Positions 25,627 through 34,218 of a DNA stretch of 64,000 bases are shown here, piece by piece. This stretch comes from Bifidobacterium sp. WK041_4_12. GTDB lineage: Bacteria > Actinomycetota > Actinomycetes > Actinomycetales > Bifidobacteriaceae. The stretch spans positions 124,001-188,000 of the forward strand of contig NZ_CP129674.1 in assembly GCF_041080795.1 (NCBI RefSeq), given 5' to 3'. Below the pieces are notes generated by a model. That model saw only the letters and a program-made list of their open reading frames with translations, was not told the origin of the DNA and did not search any database. Both the position numbers and the translations under genes were made by a program. Position 1 is the first letter of the stretch; each line of letters starts with the position of its first letter.

Positions 25627-25669
25627 GAGGAGAAAGACCAGACTACCAGCTGATCTTTCTCCTCTTTTT
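25627..25669. terminator. Rho-independent terminator shared by MFS remnant and copB
   Basis: GAGGAGAAAGA pairs with TCTTTCTCCTC around a 16-base loop and is followed by TTTTT on the plus strand. Both convergent genes end next to it, so it may work in both directions. Confidence 0.85.
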
Positions 25670-25681
25670 GTCATCACTTAA

Positions 25682-27907
25682 TTACACGTTTTTAATCTTT
25701 TCACCGGTCAATCCCATCGCATTAATTGCCACGATAATTGTCGACATCGCCATGACCGCAGCACCAACGGCTGGGTCTAGAATGATTCCAATAAATGACA
25801 ACACACCGGCAGCGAGTGGAATTGCGAAAATATTGTAGCCTGCTCCCCACCAGAGATTTTGAACCATTTTCCGATTTGTGATTTTAGCCAAATCAAGAAA
25901 ATGTAAAATATCGCTGGGTTCTGATTTAACCAACACAACATCAGCGGAATCAATGGCAACATCGGTTCCGGCGCCAATTGCAATTCCAATATCGGCCGCG
26001 GCAAGACTTGGTGCGTCATTTACGCCGTCACCAACCATGATGACGTGATTGCCCTTTGCTTGATAATCAGCAATAACCTTTTGCTTATCATCTGGTAATA
26101 GGCCTGCATGGAATTCAGTCAATCCTAGTAAGTTAGCAACGTGTTCCGCGGCTTTTGGATTATCGCCAGTGAGCATTACGGGGGTAATTCCTCGCCTCTG
26201 AAGACCACTAATTAATTCCTTAGCACCCGCTTTGATGGTGTCGCCTTCAGCAACCATTCCTTGGACTTGGGTGCCCTGCAATAAGAAGCTGACGGAATTA
26301 CCCTTAGCAGCCCATTTATCAGCAGCGGCCTCGTCGAACCTGATCCCTTGCTTCGTTAAATAGTTACCATTAACAATCGTATAGTCAGTGCCATCAACAT
26401 TACCGGAAATACCAACGCCCGGAATATTTTGAGACTTTTCAGCCGCAACGACTTCAATGTCCTTCGCTTGGGCTTCAGTAATGATTGCTTGGGCCAGCGG
26501 ATGAGTCGAATTATTTTCAAGGGCGGCCAGTCGGCTTAATAACGTTGTTTCGTCAATCCCATCATTTGGAATCAATGCATTCACCGTAAATTTACCTTCT
26601 GTTAACGTGCCAGTTTTATCCAAGAGAACGTGGCTAACATGTTGACTTGCTTCAATGGCTTGGCGATTTCGAACTAATAGCCCATTTTGAGCGCCAATCG
26701 TAGTAGAACGAGAAACCACTAATGGAATCGCTAATCCTAATGCATGCGGGCAAGCAATCACGAAGACGGTCACCATGATCGTCATTGCAGTCGCCAATCC
26801 CTGGGGTAACCAGGCAAAGAAAGCAATAATCCCAACACCAAGTGCCGCGTAAAATAGATACTTGGCAACTAAATCAGCTTTATCTTCTGCTTTAGATTTA
26901 GCTTGCTGGGCATTTTGAACCATTTTCATTACTTGAGAAAGATAGCCGGAGTCACCAGTACCACTAATTTTAACCGTTAGCGTCCCGTTATTGTTGGTTG
27001 CACCACCAATGACCTTATCGCCAACGTTCTTGGTAACGGCAGCAGATTCACCGGTTACCAGTGCTTCATTCACGGTCGACTCCCCAGCCGTAATAACACC
27101 ATCGGCTGGAATACTCTCACCTGAACGCACTTGGAAAGCTTGACCAACTTTTAAATCAGATACTGGCACTTCTTTTGTTTCACCATTATCTGTAACTAGA
27201 TGGGCCGTCTTAGGCAACAGGGCCGCCATCTTTTGTAAGGCATCCCCAGCCCCCATCAATGCATTCATTTCAATCCAGTGTCCTAGAAGCATAATTAAAA
27301 TCAGGGTTGCAAGTTCGAACGAAAAATTCATTACATGATTTTCCGGGTTCAAGAAGTTGTTGGCAATAAATGCGTACAAACTGTAGAAATACGAGACGGA
27401 AATTCCAAGGGTTACTAGCGTCATCATTTCAGGAGATTTATCCTGAATTTCCGCTTTAGCCCCCTTTAAAAATGGCATTCCGCCATAAAAGTAAAGTGCT
27501 GTATCAAACAAAACGATGATAATGCCAACAATTAGCGGTGAACTGAAACTAAGGATGGAAACGTTTAAACCCATGATTGGTGCTAACAGTAAAACTGGAA
27601 TCGCTAAGACAACGGAGACCCAAAATTTAACTTTCAAATTCCCCATATGCATCATTGAGCCACCGTGCATCATCATGTCGGTCCCAGCCATATCCATATC
27701 ACCGTGATTCATCCCACTCATATTCATAGTTTCATGATTCATGTTCATTTGGCTGTGATCCATGTTCATTTGATTATGATCCGTTTCGGTCATATCGTGA
27801 TCCATTTTCATGTCATCATGATCCATATGACTCATATTTGATTCATTATTTTCCATATTCTTAGCACTCATGTTTTTCATGTTCATATGGTCCTCTTTAT
27901 TTGCCAT
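25682..27907 (-). CDS. copB: Copper-transporting P-type ATPase (CopB class, P1B-3)
   Basis: 741 residues from ATG 27907 with AGGGGG upstream; an upstream ATG at 28051 runs through a hairpin and is rejected. The N-terminus is about 90 residues rich in Met, His and Asp, as in CopB copper exporters. The membrane motif is CPHALGLAIPLV (CPH, not CPC), marking the P1B-3 group. Phosphorylation site DKTGTLTEG, TGES actuator (VTGESAAVT), HP motif (NSTHPLAQA) and GDGVNDAPSLAAADIGIA are complete. It exports Cu(I)/Ag(I) or Cu(II). Codon use is lactobacillus-like and the gene is intact. Confidence 0.95.
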   Translation of the reverse strand: MANKEDHMNMKNMSAKNMENNESNMSHMDHDDMKMDHDMTETDHNQMNMDHSQMNMNHETMNMSGMNHGDMDMAGTDMMMHGGSMMHMGNLKVKFWVSVVLAIPVLLLAPIMGLNVSILSFSSPLIVGIIIVLFDTALYFYGGMPFLKGAKAEIQDKSPEMMTLVTLGISVSYFYSLYAFIANNFLNPENHVMNFSFELATLILIMLLGHWIEMNALMGAGDALQKMAALLPKTAHLVTDNGETKEVPVSDLKVGQAFQVRSGESIPADGVITAGESTVNEALVTGESAAVTKNVGDKVIGGATNNNGTLTVKISGTGDSGYLSQVMKMVQNAQQAKSKAEDKADLVAKYLFYAALGVGIIAFFAWLPQGLATAMTIMVTVFVIACPHALGLAIPLVVSRSTTIGAQNGLLVRNRQAIEASQHVSHVLLDKTGTLTEGKFTVNALIPNDGIDETTLLSRLAALENNSTHPLAQAIITEAQAKDIEVVAAEKSQNIPGVGISGNVDGTDYTIVNGNYLTKQGIRFDEAAADKWAAKGNSVSFLLQGTQVQGMVAEGDTIKAGAKELISGLQRRGITPVMLTGDNPKAAEHVANLLGLTEFHAGLLPDDKQKVIADYQAKGNHVIMVGDGVNDAPSLAAADIGIAIGAGTDVAIDSADVVLVKSEPSDILHFLDLAKITNRKMVQNLWWGAGYNIFAIPLAAGVLSFIGIILDPAVGAAVMAMSTIIVAINAMGLTGEKIKNV

Positions 27908-27939
27908 GATTATCGACCCCCTAAAAATAAGTGTGCGTA

Positions 27940-28036
27940 GCAAAGCGGTTAGAAGCCGGAATATAAGTTCCTTGTGTGGAAATCCCCGGGCTCGGGATTT
28001 TTCCACCAGGTTCTTATATTTAGGCTTCTGCTTTGC
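27940..28036 (-). ncRNA. Long imperfect hairpin in the copB leader
   Basis: GCAAAGC...CTTATATT-type arms (about 25 bp, imperfect) surround an inner stem with TGGAAATCCC and GGGATTTTTCCA. On the mRNA it lies 30-130 nt before the copB start. A second, smaller hairpin with the same AAATC/GATTT stem ends lies at 28097-28120. It may be an attenuator, a processing site or a decayed MITE. Confidence 0.45.
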
Positions 28037-28157
28037 GGAGCACCATGCCACTATATGAATGAGAATTACGACAAAAATTCATAAATTTCCGCCATCAGAA
28101 ATCCCAGATTCTGGATTTTTGTGCAGCAATCCTAAAAGTAGACAGAACACCACAGTC

Positions 28158-28589
28158 TTAACACGTTTGATCACCTGGCAAGCAGTTACACTGAACTTCC
28201 TCGGGCGCTGTTTTGGCCTTTTCAGCTAGAATCGCCTGTAAGTTCGCAATATCCGCCCGTGAGAGTTCCCTTGACTGAATAACGCCGGCAATTGTTGAAC
28301 CAGCCCGCATCGCACACATATGGTCAAACAAATCATCTGCCGCTGCCGCCATTGATTCCTTCTCGCCAACAACCGGCTTATACGTGAATGGTCGACTGCC
28401 GCCATGCTGCGCAACCGCCTGTTTTTGAATCAACCTGTGAAGTAGCGTTTTGGTTGTTGAAGCTGACCAGCCTTCTAATTCGTTCATAGCATCGATTAGT
28501 TCACGACTAGTCGCATGTCCCATTGTCCAAATTGCTCTCACAACCATCCATTCAGAATCGGTGATGGTTACATTCTTTGCATCCTTCAA
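28158..28589 (-). CDS. copY: Copper-responsive repressor CopY
   Basis: 143 residues. The BlaI/MecI-like winged helix (ITDSEWMVVRAIWTMGHATSRELIDAM, STTKTLLHRLIQKQAV) is followed by a C-terminal CNCLPGDQTC, a variant of the CopY Cu/Zn-binding CxCx4CxC motif with three cysteines visible. Copper displaces Zn and releases the DNA. Two cop-box-like sites lie just upstream. It precedes copB on the same strand by 250 bp, matching copYB-type operons of lactic acid bacteria. Confidence 0.95.
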   Translation of the reverse strand: MKDAKNVTITDSEWMVVRAIWTMGHATSRELIDAMNELEGWSASTTKTLLHRLIQKQAVAQHGGSRPFTYKPVVGEKESMAAAADDLFDHMCAMRAGSTIAGVIQSRELSRADIANLQAILAEKAKTAPEEVQCNCLPGDQTC

Positions 28590-28620
28590 TTGGCTTCCTC
28601 CATTAATTGAATTCTAAGTT

Positions 28621-28630
28621 TACGTTTGTA
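28621..28630. promoter_or_regulatory. cop box 1 (CopY operator)
   Basis: TACGTTTGTA fits the CopY consensus TACANNTGTA with one mismatch. It lies 32 bp before the copY start. Confidence 0.65.
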
Positions 28631-28651
28631 GTCTCCTAACACTTATTAGTT

Positions 28652-28661
28652 TACAACCGTA
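28652..28661. promoter_or_regulatory. cop box 2 (CopY operator)
   Basis: TACAACCGTA fits TACANNTGTA with one mismatch and lies 31 bp from box 1, about three helical turns, as in enterococcal cop promoters with paired boxes. The ISL3 element starts 33 bp further upstream, so the operator region survived. Confidence 0.65.
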
Positions 28662-28694
28662 GTCACAATAATGCGACCTTTCTGCCAGAAAATA

Positions 28695-30024
28695 GGCCTT
28701 TCGCTGTTTGGTGTGGGTGGGGCTGGTTATATGGTGACGGTGGCTAGGTCGAGCTTGCCGCGGGTCAGGTAGATCATCGTGGAGAAGTAGTCCATGTTGC
28801 GCAAGCCGCGGGCTCGGGTTTTGATGTGTTGGATGATGCCGTTCAATCCCTCGAGGATCGCGTTGGTGCACCGGTGGTCGAAATACGTGAGGATGTCCTG
28901 CCAGTGACGACGGATCCGGCGGGCGAGGGTTTTCATGGGTTCCAGACGGGAGTGCATCATCCACGAGCACAATGTCTGGAACCCGGCTTCGGCCTGCATC
29001 CGGCTCGTGCCGGTGGCGTGGATGTCCTGGAGGGTCTCGCGCATCCGGCGGGCGCGTCCGGTCTTGACCCGTTGTTTCTGCAGGTTATGCTTGGTCTCCA
29101 GCTGGAGCCCGGTCAGGCCCTCCTCGTTGCGCAGCCACAGGTATTTCGTGCGCCTGAGCGGGGGGTTGCGCCCGGCCTGCGTCTTGCGGACCTTGTCGAC
29201 GGCCTCGTTGGCGTGCTTGATCACATGGAACTTGTCGATCACCTTGGCGGCGTTGGGCAGGTGTTCGCGGATGCCCTTGGCGAACCCCAGGCTCATGTCG
29301 CAGGTGACCAGTGTCACCCGGTTCGGGTCACCGTTGTGGTCCATGAAATCCAACGCGAACCGTTTGACGGTGTTCGCGTCCTTGCCGGGCACCACGCAGA
29401 TCACGTTGCGCTCCGCCAGATCGGCGACCACGGTGATGTACCGGTGGCCTTTGCGGCCGGTCTCGTCGATGCCGATCGCCTCCACGCCCGTGTAATCCCC
29501 GTACAGGCGGGCCTGGTCCACATAATGTCTGATGAACCGCCACAATCTCGTGTCATGTTCGCCGACCTGCTCGGCTATGTCCGCGACCGGCTGGCTTTTC
29601 GCCAGCTCCACGACCATCGCCTCGAACAACAGCGTGAACCCGCTGCCTGGACGGGCCCACGGCACCGGCACCGCACGCACGCCGTGCTCGGGGCATGATA
29701 CGCGCGGCACGCCCGCGTGGATGAACGCCTTGTACCGGAAGAAGTTCAAGTGCCGCCACACCCGGTTCCTGACATCATGCATCGGGCACGCCTCCCGCCC
29801 GCACTCCGCATGCGGGCAAGAAAAACGCGAGCCGGGCTCGAATCCGATCATGATGTGCAATTCGCGTCTGCCGCCCTCCCCGTCACGCAACTCCACACCC
29901 GAAACCCTCCAGGAATCAGGCAACTGCAAGGCGGCGGCGAACAACAACGTGGTATCCATACCCCCAAACTACCCGCCAGCCACCTCCACCCGACCAGCCC
30001 ACCCACACCAAACAGCGAAAAGCC
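28695..30024 (-). mobile_element. ISL3-family insertion sequence, complete
   Basis: 1330 bp with long inverted ends (GGCCTTTCGCTGTTTGGTG and, on the other side, CACCAAACAGCGAAAAGCC). No 8-bp target duplication is present (flanks AGAAAATA and TATTTAAG), suggesting recombination with the second ISL3 copy whose remnant is at 23398. It forms the right border of the lactobacillus-like segment. Confidence 0.9.
28727..29959 (-). CDS. ISL3-family transposase
   Basis: 410 residues. An N-terminal zinc-finger-like part (CPHAECGREACPMHD, VSCPEHGVR), an HTH region (VVELAKSQPVADIAEQVGEHDTRLWR in outline) and the DDE_Tnp_ISL3 domain (AIGIDETGRKGHRYITVVAD, VTCDMSLGFAKGI, VIDKFHVIKHANEAVD, TNAILEGLNGIIQHIKTRARG) are all present. 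It is likely intact. Confidence 0.95.
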   Translation of the reverse strand: MDTTLLFAAALQLPDSWRVSGVELRDGEGGRRELHIMIGFEPGSRFSCPHAECGREACPMHDVRNRVWRHLNFFRYKAFIHAGVPRVSCPEHGVRAVPVPWARPGSGFTLLFEAMVVELAKSQPVADIAEQVGEHDTRLWRFIRHYVDQARLYGDYTGVEAIGIDETGRKGHRYITVVADLAERNVICVVPGKDANTVKRFALDFMDHNGDPNRVTLVTCDMSLGFAKGIREHLPNAAKVIDKFHVIKHANEAVDKVRKTQAGRNPPLRRTKYLWLRNEEGLTGLQLETKHNLQKQRVKTGRARRMRETLQDIHATGTSRMQAEAGFQTLCSWMMHSRLEPMKTLARRIRRHWQDILTYFDHRCTNAILEGLNGIIQHIKTRARGLRNMDYFSTMIYLTRGKLDLATVTI

Positions 30025-30229
30025 TATTTAAGAATTCGGTTAGACAAACGGGAGCTGTCAACATTTTCCTGATATCTCGCACTCTGTTGTAGCTGATTGA
30101 GTCATTCATAAACTCGGCAATATGGGTATTCGTCATATCTGTTTCAGTTATCAATCTATCGATTTCTTCTGAAGCGACTACGCTGCAATTTGACCGTTCG
30201 TATTTTCGCGTTGGCGCGCACTGCATCAA
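30025..30229 (-). pseudogene. Hypothetical protein truncated by ISL3
   Basis: About 65 residues with ITETDMTNTHIAEFMNDSISYNRVRDIRK, which looks helical and could be a DNA-binding segment. The frame is cut by the ISL3 end at 30024. The family is not recognised. The rest of the interval to 30372 holds nothing recognisable. Confidence 0.35.
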
Positions 30230-30372
30230 ATCATGACATATATCACTTGCTGTATTCTTATATCAAGCGACATTCCCCATGCTGTCATAAAGTAACAAGT
30301 GTTATATTTCTGGTCGTGAAGAGTCTAAGAGAGGAATCCCCTCGCACACTTGTCACTTCGGTAGCTAGGAGC

Positions 30373-32403
30373 TCAGCGCACTACTTGGAGAGTCTTTTGT
30401 GAGATGAATGCGGTGCGCAGTGACCATAGGATGCTGGCTGCATCGATGCCTTCCTGGATAAGCGCTCCAAGGACAACGGAAATAAGCCCGAATGCTGCAA
30501 GAACCATACACGCTGTTGCAACAACCAGTCCTCCTACAACCGCCTGTAACATGATCTTACGCGTCATGCGGGCAATCTCAACAGCCGAAGGCACTCCGCC
30601 AATGTCATCGTTCATGATGACCACCTGGGAGGATTGCGATGCCGCCGTGGATGACCCGTCAGTCATGGCGATGCCTACATTCGCAGCAGCAAGTACGGGT
30701 GCATCGTTGACACCGTCACCAACCATCATCGTTATCTCGGCATGATGTTTTACATCAGTTTCCGATTGTTCGGCACGGTTTGCATGAACCGCAGCGAATT
30801 TATCCTCCGGTAGCAGGGACGCACGCACATCCTGGATGCCAACCTCCTTGGCCACGATCTGTGCCGAATCCATATGGTCGCCTGTAAGCATCGTTATCTT
30901 GTGGATGCCCAGCACGCGCAATCTCTCGATGGATGCTCGGGCAGCCGGTCTCGGTACATCACGCAGAATAATCCTCGCGGCAGGCGTGCCATCGATGGAA
31001 ACATATGCAGCCATCTCATTCAATGCAGCTTTGCCCCACTTGTTCCATTGACTCCGGCTCTGTTGGCTCCATTCATCTGATTTGCCTGGCAGCGACAAGC
31101 CATTTCCCACAACGAATTCAGCTCTGCCAACGCAAACGGTTTTCCCGTCTACAACCCCCTGTACACCTTGGCCTGGCAGCTCACGAATATCCGTTGCAAG
31201 CAATGTCTCCTTCCCTGTTCGTTCGGCAGCCGAAACAATGCCTTTGGCCAGAATATGCACCGAATTGCTTTCCAACGCCCCTGCAGCACAAAGTATCCAT
31301 GTCGAATCTGTATGCTCAAACCCCTCGGCCAGTTCAACCCTTGTCACCTGGGGTTGTTTGCTTGTAAGGGTTCCAGTTTTATCAAAGAAGATGTGGGTCA
31401 CCTTCCCAAGCACTTCCAGGATTTCCTGCCGTTTGATAATGATGGAGGACCGGGCCAAACGTCCGGTTCCTCCCATATATGCAACGGGTGCCGCGATAAG
31501 CAATGGGCATGGTGTCGCCAGCACAAGCACTTGTGGGAATCTGACCGGATTGCCGGTCAAAGCCCATGCCGCGCCTGCCAGGATCAGTGACAGAATCGTG
31601 AATGGAATCGCAAGCGTGTCGGCTGTTCGAACTATTGGCGCGCGCGACTCCCTTGCCGTTTTCACGAGGTCAAGGATGCGTTGGTACTGCGATTCGTTTG
31701 GAGGAGTCGCAACGCGCATGGCAAGCGCCATCTCTCCGTTGATGGATCCCGAAAGCACGTGCCCAGCCTTTCCGACATGCACAGGCATCGATTCCCCGTT
31801 GATTGCGGACATGTCAAGGGTGGCCCGATCGCTGAGAAGCTCACCATCGGAAGGAACTGTTTCACCAGGTCGGACGATGAGGACATCGCCCACCTTCACC
31901 TGGTCTATCTGTCGCACTTGCCAGGGAGAAGACAGCAGATCATTCCCTGTTCTCGTGACAACGTTTGCCGTTGCGGGTGCTGCATCGACCAAGGCAGTTA
32001 GGCTTTCCTGTGCGCGTCGCTGCGCATATATCTCGATCATCTCACCGGTACGAATCATCAGGCATACTAGCCAAGCAGCCCAGTATTCTCCCACCATTGC
32101 CGTTGATGCGATAGAGAGCAACGCAAGAAGATCGACTCCAACTCTGCCCTTTCTGAAAGCAACGATCATCTCGTGAATCGTATCGATCGCTGTATAGACG
32201 ACTAGAGCCACAATCAGCCACACCGCTCCCTGATGCCAAGGTGTGCCCGGATTCCACAACCCCGCACTGCACACACCGACGAATGCAGTTACCGCCATAG
32301 CCGGGTAACGGGCAATCAATCCACCTGCATGGGGGAGAAGGTCTGTCAAAGTCATATGGTCATGTTCTGCAAGTGTCGGTGCATCTCGTCGATTGTTGTT
32401 CAT
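30373..32403 (-). CDS. Heavy-metal P-type ATPase (TPC-type)
   Basis: 676 residues from ATG 32403 (GAAGGC upstream); the open frame begins earlier but crosses the promoter. There is no cytoplasmic metal-binding domain. The transmembrane motif is ATPCPLLIAAPVAYMGG, the TPC variant seen in many actinobacterial and lactobacillus metal ATPases. INGESMPV, FFDKTGTLTSK, ESNSVHILAKGI (in place of HP) and MVGDGVNDAPVLAAANVGIAM are present. The substrate is uncertain (Zn, Cd, Co or Cu). A TetR gene is divergent, 230 bp away, with an inverted repeat between. Confidence 0.9.
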   Translation of the reverse strand: MNNNRRDAPTLAEHDHMTLTDLLPHAGGLIARYPAMAVTAFVGVCSAGLWNPGTPWHQGAVWLIVALVVYTAIDTIHEMIVAFRKGRVGVDLLALLSIASTAMVGEYWAAWLVCLMIRTGEMIEIYAQRRAQESLTALVDAAPATANVVTRTGNDLLSSPWQVRQIDQVKVGDVLIVRPGETVPSDGELLSDRATLDMSAINGESMPVHVGKAGHVLSGSINGEMALAMRVATPPNESQYQRILDLVKTARESRAPIVRTADTLAIPFTILSLILAGAAWALTGNPVRFPQVLVLATPCPLLIAAPVAYMGGTGRLARSSIIIKRQEILEVLGKVTHIFFDKTGTLTSKQPQVTRVELAEGFEHTDSTWILCAAGALESNSVHILAKGIVSAAERTGKETLLATDIRELPGQGVQGVVDGKTVCVGRAEFVVGNGLSLPGKSDEWSQQSRSQWNKWGKAALNEMAAYVSIDGTPAARIILRDVPRPAARASIERLRVLGIHKITMLTGDHMDSAQIVAKEVGIQDVRASLLPEDKFAAVHANRAEQSETDVKHHAEITMMVGDGVNDAPVLAAANVGIAMTDGSSTAASQSSQVVIMNDDIGGVPSAVEIARMTRKIMLQAVVGGLVVATACMVLAAFGLISVVLGALIQEGIDAASILWSLRTAFISQKTLQVVR

Positions 32404-32502
32404 TACGCATGCCTTCAGTAATTCATTAATTGTATTGCGAGTGTTCACTACCGGATGGGTTGTTCTATACTGAATTGTTAATTGTGTGGTTATGCGATCG
32501 CA

Positions 32503-32526
32503 ACAAACAATGTGGTGTGTTTGTTC
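32503..32526. promoter_or_regulatory. TetR operator candidate between metal ATPase and tetR
   Basis: AACAAACA and TGTTTGTT form an inverted repeat with an 8-bp spacer, in the middle of the divergent intergenic region. Confidence 0.55.
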
Positions 32527-32633
32527 GATATCGGACACTTCTGCGTAGTTGTATGGGATGAAAGCACGGTTGCAGGAAATGCGGTCGTGCAAACTGGGGA
32601 ACTCCCTATGCAGGGAGCATAAAGGTGGGAAGC

Positions 32634-33254
32634 ATGTCAAGAACCGTACTTGATCCGGACAGGCGTCGGCAACGGACACAGCAGGCGATCTTCGATGCCT
32701 TCGCCGGACTGTTCGCAGTGGAAAACTACTCTGATATCACCGTGCAGCAGATCATCCGCGAAGCGAACATAGGCCGCAGCACCTTCTATGACCATTACCA
32801 GTCAAAGGAGGATCTGCTTGACGACCTGTGCGTCGACATGTTTCACCATGTCGCTTCGCCACGACCTAGTACCTTGCAGGATCATGGATTTGAGCAGCGT
32901 CCCGGCGAACTGATGCCCGCACTCACACACCTGCTTTTTCATCTTCGTGAAGACAACGCCAGACTTCGCGGATTGCTTACAGGCACCAGTTCGGGACTGT
33001 TTCTCAAGAAGATCAAACCCTACCTGCATGCTCTGGTGAAAGACGAACTTCGAGCCGACCAGCACTGCTATCTATGTGATGAGGTTCCCGAGGACTTTCT
33101 CATCAACCACATCGTAGGATGCTTCACCACTGCTGTGGATTGGTGGGCTTCCCATGATTTCAAGGAATCACCCATCACATTGAATTCATATCTTTGCACG
33201 CTTCTGCCAGCGGAAATCACTGCAGGCGAACATACCAGCATCCACAAGAAATGA
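32634..33254 (+). CDS. TetR-family regulator
   Basis: 206 residues, start MSRTVLDPDRRRQRTQQAIFDAF (ATG 32634; AAAGGTGGG upstream). HTH: DITVQQIIREANIGRSTFYDHYQSKEDLLDDL in outline. The C-terminal domain is of the TetR_C_33-like short type, with HCYLC and other Cys/His residues that might bind metal. It probably represses the divergent metal ATPase and the downstream aldo/keto reductase, which starts 10 bp after its stop. Confidence 0.9.
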   Translation: MSRTVLDPDRRRQRTQQAIFDAFAGLFAVENYSDITVQQIIREANIGRSTFYDHYQSKEDLLDDLCVDMFHHVASPRPSTLQDHGFEQRPGELMPALTHLLFHLREDNARLRGLLTGTSSGLFLKKIKPYLHALVKDELRADQHCYLCDEVPEDFLINHIVGCFTTAVDWWASHDFKESPITLNSYLCTLLPAEITAGEHTSIHKK

Positions 33255-33264
33255 GGAATATTGA

Positions 33265-34218
33265 GTGAAAAACATACCTATAGGAACCGCCGACATGGCC
33301 GCGTCACGTATTGCTCTTGGCGTGATGCGCATGGACGTACTGAATAAATACGATGCCGCGAACGTTCTGAACACCGTGCTGAAGCGCGGCGTGAATTTCT
33401 TCGATACGGCCGACATCTATGGATTCGGCGCGGGTCACGCCCATGCGAGTTCTGAGGTGTTCGGAACTGCACTGAAAGACACCGGCGTGGAGCGATCAGA
33501 TGTCTTCATTCAAACGAAATTTGGCATACTGATCGATTATTCCAATGGCAGTGCCCGCCGCTACGACTCGTCCGTCAAGAATCTAACGGAATCGCTGGAT
33601 GGAGAACTCGTCGCATTGGGAACCGACTATGTCGACAGCGTGCTCATGCACCGCCCAGATCCACTCGTTGACGCAGATGAGTTCGCCAATGTCATTGATA
33701 CACTGATCAGCTCCGGCAAAGTGCGTCATGTCGGCGTGAGCAACATGGACCCCTGGCAGATCGAGTATCTGCAGTCTTCCTTGAAGACCCATATTCAAGT
33801 AGACCAGTTGCAGTTTGGGCTGATGCACACGCCAATCATTGATGCCGGGATACACGTGAACATGTCTGACGACGATGCAATCAGCCGCGAGGGTGGCATC
33901 CTGCCATATTCACGACTACGCAACATCACCATTCAGGCGTGGAGTCCCTTCCAATCCGACACCCAGTACGGCGCGTTCATTGGAAATCCGCATTTCCCGG
34001 AACTGAACAATGAGCTTGACCGACAGGCACAGAAACACAACACCACACTGAATGCAATCGCTACGGCATGGGTACTGTATCACCCTGCAAACATACAGAT
34101 CATCCTCGGATCGATGAATCCGCAACGGCTGTCACAGATGATCGACGGTGATACCGTTCAGCTCGAACGTCAGGACTGGTGGGATCTGTACAAGGCAGCA
34201 GGTCATCGGGTGCCTTGA
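33265..34218 (+). CDS. Aldo/keto reductase
   Basis: 317 residues from GTG 33265 after GAGGAA. TIM-barrel NADPH-dependent reductase; NFFDTADIYGFG (catalytic Asp and Tyr), FIQTKFGI (Lys), DYVDSVLMHRPDPL (His) and KVRHVGVSNMDPWQIEYLQ are the family blocks, and IQIILGSMNPQRL is the cofactor segment. The substrate cannot be told. It is probably co-transcribed with the tetR gene. Confidence 0.95.
   Translation: MKNIPIGTADMAASRIALGVMRMDVLNKYDAANVLNTVLKRGVNFFDTADIYGFGAGHAHASSEVFGTALKDTGVERSDVFIQTKFGILIDYSNGSARRYDSSVKNLTESLDGELVALGTDYVDSVLMHRPDPLVDADEFANVIDTLISSGKVRHVGVSNMDPWQIEYLQSSLKTHIQVDQLQFGLMHTPIIDAGIHVNMSDDDAISREGGILPYSRLRNITIQAWSPFQSDTQYGAFIGNPHFPELNNELDRQAQKHNTTLNAIATAWVLYHPANIQIILGSMNPQRLSQMIDGDTVQLERQDWWDLYKAAGHRVP

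Noticed and set aside
27908..28051. Earlier start for copB at 28051
   Set aside because: It would translate through the leader hairpin and lacks a ribosome binding site; ATG 27907 has AGGGGG upstream and begins the Met/His-rich domain.
28826..29698. 290-codon plus-strand frame opposite the ISL3 transposase
   Set aside because: Shadow of the GC-rich transposase gene; no domain recognised.
30404..32176. Long plus-strand open frames opposite the metal P-type ATPase
   Set aside because: They are antisense shadows of a gene with complete P-type ATPase motifs and have no ribosome binding sites.
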